Positions 55,218 through 64,000 of a stretch of DNA of 64,000 nt are shown piece after piece (position 1 is the first letter of the stretch; each line of letters begins with the position of its first letter). The translations under genes and the position numbers were made by a program. The stretch is taken from positions 436,982 through 500,981 of the forward strand of contig JANPWX010019815.1 of NCBI GenBank assembly GCA_024734555.1. Reading direction: 5' to 3'. Below the pieces are notes generated by a model, which saw only the letters and a program-made list of their open reading frames with translations, had not been told where the DNA came from and did not search any database. The stretch comes from Trochalopteron elliotii (Eukaryota; Chordata; Aves; Passeriformes; Leiothrichidae).

Positions 55218-58200
55218 TCCTCCACAGACCAGTCTTTCATAAACCAAACAAAACCACATTATCCTAAAAATATGGTATATGGTATCATGTCAAATTCCAA
55301 TCTAGATTTTTGCTAGAAATAGCACACAACAGGCAGAATGCATAACTTTCTCCCCAACTCTGCTGAACACTAGGGGGTTGCCAGTCATCTCTTTTGTCCG
55401 CATTTTCTAGAAGACATGAGAATGAAACTCTTATTACACAAAAACATCAGAGATAAAATCTTGATCCTAAAAGGGTTTTGAAAAACAGGGATTTAGAAGG
55501 GAAATTTATACAATCCCAGCAGCAGAACTTCCATGTGTATTGTTTCCTGTAAGACTCAGTTCTGCAAGGTGACCAGAAAACAGGTAACAGGGCTGTCTCA
55601 CCAGAAACCCAGTGACAGACAGGATTCACTCCTTGGTACTGTGCAAAAGCTGAGTCTGCTGTTTACCTAAAATAATGTACCCACACACTTTGTCTTTTCT
55701 ACAGGGTTGGTGGGTTTTTCTTTGGTGGTTCTTTTTGGTTTTGTTTGTTTTGTAATTTTTTTTAAACTTCTGGCTATTCTCTCACAGATTGTTCCACTGC
55801 ACATGAAACAACATGCACATCTCTGCTTTAGAAATGCTCATTTATTCTCTTTTGTTATGAGCTGGACGATGATCTGAAGTCCATTGAGCAGACCGGGATT
55901 CTCTCTTGGGTCTCACACACTCTTATGTTTGGCTATCACAACAACCAGAATATTCCCTTATTAATAACAATCTGGGATCCTACTGGCACACTGGAGGGAA
56001 GATATACGCCAGGGGAGATGTAGCAACACATGGGCTGAAAACTCCTGTGATAAATGACAAAGAAGCATTACACCACACCACATCCTGATGGACTGGAACC
56101 TGGTTCCAGACATGCCCAAACGTCCATTTCAGTATTTCCTTCTGCAAAATTTGTTCCACACTGCTAAGTACATAATAATGAAAGCTATGACAATGAAAGC
56201 AATAAAAGATTGATGGAAGAAGCCAAGGAAGAATCACAACAGTATCAGAAAACAATGTTCAGAGACAAAGAACATAAAGGACAAGTTCACCACGTCTGCT
56301 GAAATTTAATATCCTGAGTCCCCCTTCTGGCTGCAAAGGGAATTCTATGTAGGAAGTAACCAAGCCAGACACCATTCTTGTTAGGAGAAATGGAAACAAT
56401 GAATAGAGAAAAATACTTTGTAGATGATAAGCATTCTGTTTTCAAAGTATTAACTGATTCTGAATATGTATCTGGCTACTGAAAGATGCCATAAAACCCA
56501 ATGGCTGAAAAATGTAACAAAAAAACCCAACAGTATGATTACACTGCAAGTCTACCACTTTTTTCCATTTTTATCACTATTAAGTGATTAAATTTAAATT
56601 TAAGAAAGAATTTAAGGCACGCTTTGGACTTTGCAAGACGTTATTTCCAGGTCTGATCTTTTTACATTCTACTTATTCCATGAGTCCATGAATTTCCAGT
56701 AGTAAAAAAACAGACTGAAGATTGAGGAAAAGCAGCATCAAATTAATGTTTTCCTAAAGTCTATGGAACAATCAAGATATTTGCAATGGAGGAAGAGGAA
56801 GTGAGCACAAACTGTGCGTTCAGGGATTCTCAGCAACAACTCTGACATGAGTTGAGAGAGAAGAGAGGAGGATCTAAATCCAGCAAATCACCAACAAAGT
56901 GATCGTCTCTGCTGGAAGTCCACGGCACCTCCATCTGTCACCTCTGCAGACCAATCCAAGGTTGAGCGGATACACACCAAACATGAAATAAATCATGGAA
57001 GCCAAGATTTCCATACCAAGAAAGGCAAATAGCTCCAGAGCCAGGTACCCTCTCTCTCACAATATTTTTATCCTAACATTTCTCAGTAGATTTAAAAAAG
57101 AAAAAAAAAAAAATCCTCAGTATTTATCAGTACTCAGGAGATGGTATTGTTTTTATTAGTACTCAGATGCTTGACAGCTGTTTATCCCCATGGCTTCCTT
57201 CCCCAATCAAAACATTATTTAAGTAATCAGAGGAAGCGCTGAACTTAAACATCAGGTTTTAACCATCTTTTCCTTTGCTTATACCCTGTTCTTTCTCCAG
57301 AAAAAAAAGAAAAAGAAGAAAAAAAAGGAGAATGTCACTGGCTTCTAACTCTTAAGACACCCCTATTTGTAATTAAGCATAGCCTTACTTCCAATTTGAT
57401 TACTCAGTTCTCCAAGTTCTGAGGATATTCTATCTCTATAAGAACAATATAAATTCTTACATTTTAAATTTTAGGCTGGAAAATAATGTGTTATCTGAAG
57501 TATTAGTTATCTTATTGATTACTCTGCAGAGGGATAGATAAAGATCAAAATACAGAAAAAGACAAGGATTTGGCATTAGCTGAATCTACCAGACCCCTGA
57601 GAGAGGAGAAGAGCAGAAATTTTATTAAAACATGTTTTGAATTCAGACTCAACAGGATCACTAAACAACTGAGTACTATGACTTTATGAGTCGCATTTGA
57701 GTAAATGGTCATCACATCCTGAAAAAAGGAAGTCACCTCAATTTTAGGCTTAGATTATGAAAGAAAATTTTTTTTTCTTGTCTTAAGTCTTGTTCAGCAA
57801 TTTCACTGTGACTTGGTCATCACATTGAATTAAATGAAAAACACTAAAAAACCCTTTCTGCAATCAGCAAAACAGATAAGTCTAACATTCAAAAACGATC
57901 TCAGGCAAATAACATTCTACACATTTGACTTTCTATGTGGGGAACCTAGTTAGTAGGATGGGATGTGAATTCACAGAACTCTGGTCATTTTACACTCAGC
58001 CACCTCAGGCATTGAATTCATATTGACTGACATGGCTTAACTGCATTTTAAACTGGAGTATCATGTTAGAAACTACTGACATGAATGGTCTTTCACCCAC
58101 CATTCTGAGTCCAAGTGAATCAGAGAAAGGTACAGAGTCCTTCACATCATCATGCAGGCACTCTGTCTAGCAGAACACTTGTATTGGATCCCCTCTTATG

Positions 58201-59279
58201 AGGTGTGATGTGAAATACTGTAAAACTGGATGTCTAGGCAGGGAGTTGTCAATCAGGGCAAACAGTCAAGAAAATCACTCTAAGGCAGGCACGTGGGATG
58301 TGGGAGGACAATAAAGCTCAGGAAGAAAAGACATTGGCCTTAATAGAAGTCACAGTAGACTTGTGATGGAAAAGCTGCACAGGAACTGTTTGGAATAGGA
58401 ACAGAAAATAAGGGAATAAAATGCAACAAAACCTCACAATCAGCATAGTTTTCTCCCCAAGCCCCAAGATTCATTTCTATGCAGACGCAAAACCTATATC
58501 AAGACATGACAAATGCTGTGCAATGTAACTACTCCACTCTCCCACATATCCCAGGTATCCTGGGCAAAAGGGTTCTCAGCATAGCACTGGTGCATCTTGG
58601 TGAGGACTCAATTTCTGGCCATTTTCCTTGCAAACTGTTACCCAATCTTCAGCAATGTTTTTGCACAACCTATCTTAAAGCACTCCTCTTCCACTCCTGA
58701 CACAAAGGGCTAGTCTCACTACACCCTACACTGAGGGGTCCAGACAAGTCCTTTTGTACCCCAAGCACCCACAAGATGCATGAATATGGCACAGTGTAGA
58801 CTGGTGGACAGAGAAGCAAGGGCAAGCAGGGGACATGCGTGAGGAATTATCAAGCATTTACTGAAGATGTGCATTTTTCTTGGATTAGTTAAATCCAATA
58901 GAACATTGAAGCAAAAATGTCTCTTCCAAATTTGTGTGGCTGTGGTATAATTCACTCAGAAAAATTAATCTCTGAACAGGAGCCTCCACTCCAGGCCTTC
59001 CCACAGTTGAACTCATTCACTTTAAATGTTAGTATTTTGAGTGCCTTGCCTCGACCATCTGTAGGATTGATCACCCAGAGGGCCTGTGCAAGGCAACCAT
59101 TTGGCAGTTTAGCTGACTAATTTACTCTTATAGACAAGCAACTGTTTCGGCATAAAAACCTGATCAACTAAATCCTGTCCCTGTCTTAAAAGGTTATTCA
59201 AAGTTGTGCTGTGGCCCATGACGTACCACAAGGGTTCTGGCTCCCAGCTCTAAAATAATTAGTCTGGGGAAATTAAAGA

Positions 59280-59470
59280 GTGCTCTCTGCACACCTGTGG
59301 CTGGCTGCGCTCCCGCGCCTGACAGCGGTGCCTCTCCCACACCAAGGCAGGCCAGCTGTGAGCACGGCTCCCAGGGCTGCTGTGCCCAGGATGCAGCCTC
59401 CCAGAAACCCACCAGGGAGAACCGTGCTCTTTCTCATGGAGCCGAATGGAACCACTGGTCTGGCAAAGAA
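59280..59470. other. Small CpG-enriched patch
   Basis: About nine CpG dinucleotides within roughly 190 bp stand out against a CpG-poor background. Frames run through it on both strands; the minus-strand frame 59479-59273 includes an internal Met followed by a hydrophobic, leader-like stretch. I see no donor in the phase needed to join Ig exon A (a phase-1 end). It may be a minor alternative first exon, an enhancer, or a decayed element. Confidence 0.35.
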
Positions 59471-62400
59471 GCCGCTCACAAGGGTCTCTGCTTAGAAGAT
59501 TTATATTTTAAACAGGCAACAGCTAATATCAAGGGGGAACAGATACATTACCAGCAAGTCATTTCCAAGCAGCTAATAACTGTTTCCCTACCCACCAGAC
59601 CCTAGGATGCATTTTCAGGTTTAAACATAACATATACATTGTAAATAGCGGAAACATCTGGGGTTTATTATAACACCACTTTGCTAGCCTTGGGCATTGT
59701 ACAACTCCCGCAGGCCATGGTTCACCCTTGACCTGCCAAAGATGATTACTGTACTCAGGCAACTTCCCCTGCTCCACAGCTGCTTGCCTTCCCCTCCCCT
59801 CTGTCAATACTGCTATCATTACAGCTACTATCCTAGAACAGCCAGTCAGAAACTTGGGTTGCCATGGTCACTGCATGGCAACAGCGTGGCTAAGCAGGTG
59901 AGGAAAAGATGATGAGGGTGGCCAGTGAAGTCACTTTGCTTGCTAACCCCAGGGGAAGTAGGGCTGCCCAACACCATCTGTATCGACAGCCTTTTTTCCT
60001 CCTCCTGCAAGGCCACTTTCCTTCTCTGTTCCACTTGTTCCACCCTGTTGTGGGCTGGTCACATCTCAGTTTCCCCCCCTTTCCCAACTTCCAGTCTCCC
60101 ATTGAGCCAAAAATGACCGTGTGCCTCTCCCCTGCTCTTCCTGCAGCCTTATCTCCCAGATGCATCTTGCTCCCCAAGTTCTCTGCTCTCACTTACTCCC
60201 TCCATTTTTAGGTCTCCACCAAGCACCTCTCTATTTACTCATTTCCCCACTGTTCAACGTCCAGACCCACAAATCCTGTCCCTGCTTTTCCAACACTTCT
60301 CTCGTCCCTTTGAGCATGGTCCCAACATGACTTCTAACTGTCTTTGGGTAACATCTCATGTGTAATACCACAGCAGCACTGCAGGCTGGGCATCTGTCTT
60401 CCCCTGGCAAGGGCTAGAAACTTATCCTGGACTCATCAGCAAGGGAAAGGCATTTTAGGGCTGCTGGTGCAAGGACAGATTGCAAAACTTTTGCTGAACT
60501 AATAATGCAAAGTGTGAATCTAAAGTACTTACACTCTGGTGAGGAGACACCTTCAGAAATAAAGTGATCTTAATTCTCTCTGGTATATAGCTAAAAATAA
60601 TAAAAAAACACAAGTCATGATCCAATATGACTTAATGTATGCGCTTTAAAAGCTCATTTGGATGAGCTTTCCAGGTGTCCTTGCATAAGCAGATCACTGA
60701 CCACAGACTCTTGCTTTCCAAACTGTTTTTGCCTGCATTTGATTCTCCTTGCTGAATGCCTGAACAAGTGGGTAGGAGAGCAGTGCTCAGTGGTTCTGTT
60801 CAGAAACACAGCAGAAATAAAATACAAACCATGTTCCAGAAGCTCTCTCTGCTGCAGAGCAGACCCAGCAGCCTCCCAGCCAAGCCATGACCAATTGCAC
60901 CCCTGTTTACAGCTTACAGGAGAATAATGCCCTTTCGTAGGAACCTTCTGTTACAAGAAGGCTCCCTGAGAGATAACAACCATTTCAGGAACAGTACATA
61001 CACTTGCAGAGTGCTACAAAGCTTCTCTGCCACCCCATCTTGATGGAAGCCTACTGTCTGATGCTATATCAACCCTGGCCGTGGGAGTTCACACGAGGAT
61101 CACTGGAGCAGTGCCCCTCCTCTCCCCCTTCTCTGCAATGTAGAGGTAAATTCATGAAAATAAACATGAGAAATGTATTGCCTTTTTAAGGTTTTATTAC
61201 TCAGTAGTCTGGTAAAATCCTATTTCTTAGGAAACATTATATGTAATATTGTTTTATTATTTTTTTATTTCTTAATTTGTTAAGTTCAATCTACTGATCA
61301 ATTTAAATATCATCCTAGAATTACGCTATGGTAAAACAAATGCACATTTAGAGAATAAATGGAATTGATTATCTTCTGGAATAAAAGGCCTTAATAAATG
61401 ACGTATTTAAATATAAACTCCCAATCCCTCTCTGAAGAAGCACCTGGTAATTTACTTTTTGGATCAAATTGCAACTCCACAAAAACTTTATGACCTCATG
61501 TGGTCTTTCCACCCCCACATTCCTACCTAGAAACATTATATACAGTATGCTCCAGGCAAGAACTGAGTTAGAAGTGTGGATAGTGGTTCTAGGGAAAGAG
61601 ATATAGCAGACACAGGACAGAAGAAGAGCACTGAGAACATAAGAAATAGACAACTTTTAAGGAAGGCACCCTGAGATGCTGGTAGAGTCATTCCCAGTCA
61701 AGTATGTACCCTCCCCTCTTGTTTGAAAAACTTTCCACACTCAGTAATTTCCCTTGTCAAGCAGGCCTACATGGCCAGTCTTCACTTCATCCTCAAGCAT
61801 ATTTTGTCACATATAAAAATGACCATTCTGATCACACAAAAAGCTAGACTAGCTTAGTATCCCATTTTCAGCTACAGCTGATTATGGGTGACAGGAATAA
61901 TAAAAAAAAAAGTAACCAACAATCATTGGCTGTGATGCCCTTGAACATAGTAAAGATCTACAGGTCAGCAAGCTGCAGTGGAAGCAGGTGAGGTGCTTGG
62001 GAGCCTTTGTGGTGTGATGCAGATTCAAAGGCTGCCTCTTGTTCCTCTGGTGGAGCTTGGAGGTGGACGGAAACCTCAACAGGCTCCTAGGCAGGGCCAG
62101 GATCTGGTGAGGTGGGGCTTTCCATCACTGGAACAGTGATGACAACCCTCAAGCAGTCTTACTGGACAGACATCTGCCCTGTTGATGATCAGGAGAAGAT
62201 GTACAAATACTGTGAGGGTAATCCTGTCTTATGCTTTTTATCTTATCTACTCCCCGGTTTAGAGCCAGCAGTCACCATGGTTTTCTGAATGGAAATAGCC
62301 TCACAAACTAATTTCAGTTCTAAATACCTCAAGTTGTTCCTTATCCCTCAACTCCAAAGTGATTTATAGGTCTTATTTGTGCCTGGAGTCTTTGGCATTG

Positions 62401-63465
62401 ATCTGAAATGAAGTGAGCTTTGCCATGAAACTGATAGTGAGAAACATCACAAAATGTACCATGAAACAAGGCAATTCTGAGGCTGCTTGGTATTTCTTTA
62501 ATCTGTTAAGGGAGTTGTTAACAACTGCAGCTTAAAAAAAAAATCAAAATTAACTCACTGCTTTGGACATTTCTACACTTCCCTGATGAGCCATGGTGAG
62601 ATTTCTGCTTTTCCACGAAATCTTGTTTCCCTGCATTGTCAAAAGAAGATGCATTTGTTCCTCTCTATAACATTAATACAGAATTAGAAAGGTTATTTGG
62701 GAAAACACACTGCTTCTCACAGAGGCCTTTCAGTTCTATTCTTTAAGGACAGCAGTGTTTTCCAAATTTGTGCCATCCAGCTGTTGGCATATTTCACAGG
62801 ACTGCTCTCCAAGGGGGTCTTTCCAGGAGCTCCATCATTTTTATGGAACTGTGAGTTAAAAATGTCTTAGAAAAGAAGTCTTGTCTTTTCTTGACACTCC
62901 CCTAGTGGATAAATTCTGTGTTGTAATATAGCTCTAGGAGGTCTTGAAACTCAAATCAAGTCCTCTCTTGCTGCAGTTGTGATGGACTAGAATGCAAGTG
63001 TGTGCATAAGTCCACATATATGTTTACACTAACATTGCTCTAACATGACTTGGGGGAAAAAAATTAAGAGTTTGCCTTCTCTTTGTAAAAGCTAAGTAGT
63101 TTAGAATACAATGAGTAAAAGCTATCACCTTGCTGTTATAAAGAGGGTAAGAGGAAAAAGATGCAAAAACAATCCCAAATGCACAGGTACCCGATTTCAC
63201 ACATCAGATGAGTTAGACACTAACCTTGACAGCAAACATTAGATGTTCAATTTAATTATCTTTCTCTGGCTGTTATCTCTTGGCCAGCAGACATGATACA
63301 GTGCCTTATATCAATTTCTTCCATAAACAGTTTTTGTGGGACAGAAGTCCTTTCATTATTCTCAGTTCAAATAATTTGCAGTGTCTGTAACTGCATTTTT
63401 TACCTGGCCTTTTGGGACTTGCCAAAGGACACCCAGGATGGCCTGCTTAGAGTTTAAGATAAATG

Positions 63466-63490
63466 ATATCTTATAGATATTATAAGATAT
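63466..63490. repeat. Perfect inverted repeat (10-bp arms, 5-bp loop)
   Basis: ATATCTTATA at 63466-63475 is the reverse complement of TATAAGATAT at 63481-63490, with loop GATAT. It is AT-rich and may extrude as a cruciform; no function is evident. Confidence 0.9.
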
Positions 63491-64000
63491 ATGGTTCTCT
63501 GTGTAGGGTGAGAAAAGGGAAAACCTAAACCTAGGCAAACAGCCCCAGCTAGTTCCATTTACCAGAGTGGTTAGGAAAGTGCTTAAAGCTTAAGTCTGCA
63601 AAGACTCCAAGTGATATTCAAGGAGTTTCAATGCATTCCTTAAAGGTCAACTTGTATGTAAGTAAGCTAGAAGATCATTTTCCTTTCAGAGCTTAGGTGT
63701 GGACGCAACAGAGTGATACACAGACATAGTCCCCTCAGAACTGGCTGTAATAGGGATTGGATAAAACTTGTCTCCATTGATTTTGATCCAAATGCCCAGA
63801 GGAAGACAACTTTTTATCACAGACTTAAGGGGGCGGGGGGAAAAAAAGCCCCAGGCAAACCAATGACAGATACCATCTTTAGCAAGACCACCTGTGCAGT
63901 TGAGAGGGAACATCAGGCAGAGCAGTGGACACCATCTCTCCTACCCATTACATGTCCTCCTGCCATTTCATCTCATTTTCATGTTTCTCTCTTGTCAGTG

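Larger units (their letters stand above)
55218..64000 (-). other. NRG1 upstream intron, distal part
   Basis: No exon is supported. Present are a T/G-rich stretch (about 55700-55765), an A/G run (about 57300-57330), a small CpG-enriched patch (about 59280-59470), a pyrimidine-rich stretch (about 59990-60310), AT-rich DNA (about 61180-61320) and a perfect palindrome (63466-63490). The first exon of the type I isoform was searched for and not found. Confidence 0.6.

Noticed and set aside
54875..55259. Minus-strand frames very rich in Phe, Leu, Ser and Trp, resembling membrane segments
   Set aside because: Produced by the T-free low-complexity tract at 55015-55217; three overlapping frames show the same bias.

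Overview
This window is vertebrate nuclear DNA, most likely from a bird and probably a songbird. It is sparse in genes, AT-leaning and mostly intronic. It carries CR1 LINE fragments typical of bird genomes and a solo endogenous-retrovirus LTR that resembles songbird ERVL-type LTRs. Nothing in it looks bacterial or viral-genomic. Almost all open frames over 60 codons are chance frames in non-coding DNA.

The only gene I can prove is neuregulin-1 (NRG1), on the minus strand, so transcription runs from high to low coordinates. Three internal exons are visible, with consensus splice sites and a continuous reading frame. They are Ig-domain exon A (42498-42675, 178 nt), Ig-domain exon B (35543-35667, 125 nt) and a short Ser/Thr-rich spacer exon (27573-27623, 51 nt). 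Together they encode the heparin-binding Ig-like C2 domain plus the start of the glycosylated spacer. The translation is nearly the same as the chicken ARIA (NRG1) protein as I remember it. The EGF-like domain, transmembrane segment and cytoplasmic tail lie beyond position 1. The first exon of the Ig-containing isoforms was not found and probably lies beyond 64000.

Layout from high to low coordinate (5' to 3' of the gene): 64000-42676 is the 3' part of a long upstream intron, with a solo LTR (50512-51162), a 203-bp T-free tract (55015-55217), a small CpG-enriched patch (about 59280-59470) and AT-rich stretches. Next is exon A. Intron 42497-35668 contains a CR1 fragment (about 38982-39550). 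Next is exon B. Intron 35542-27624 has nothing recognisable. Next is the spacer exon. From 27572 to 1 is another long intron, with a CR1 fragment (about 22505-22779) and an uninterrupted (ATCT)27 microsatellite (3786-3893). The window ends in a GC/CpG-rich edge (1 to about 360). That edge is where the promoter and first exon of the type III (cysteine-rich-domain) isoform would be expected from mammalian gene order.

I found no previously undescribed biological system. The points most worth following up are the TAGCAG tandem acceptor at exon A, the symmetrical 51-nt spacer cassette, the sense-oriented LTR with an intact AATAAA, the T-free tract, and the CpG-rich edge.
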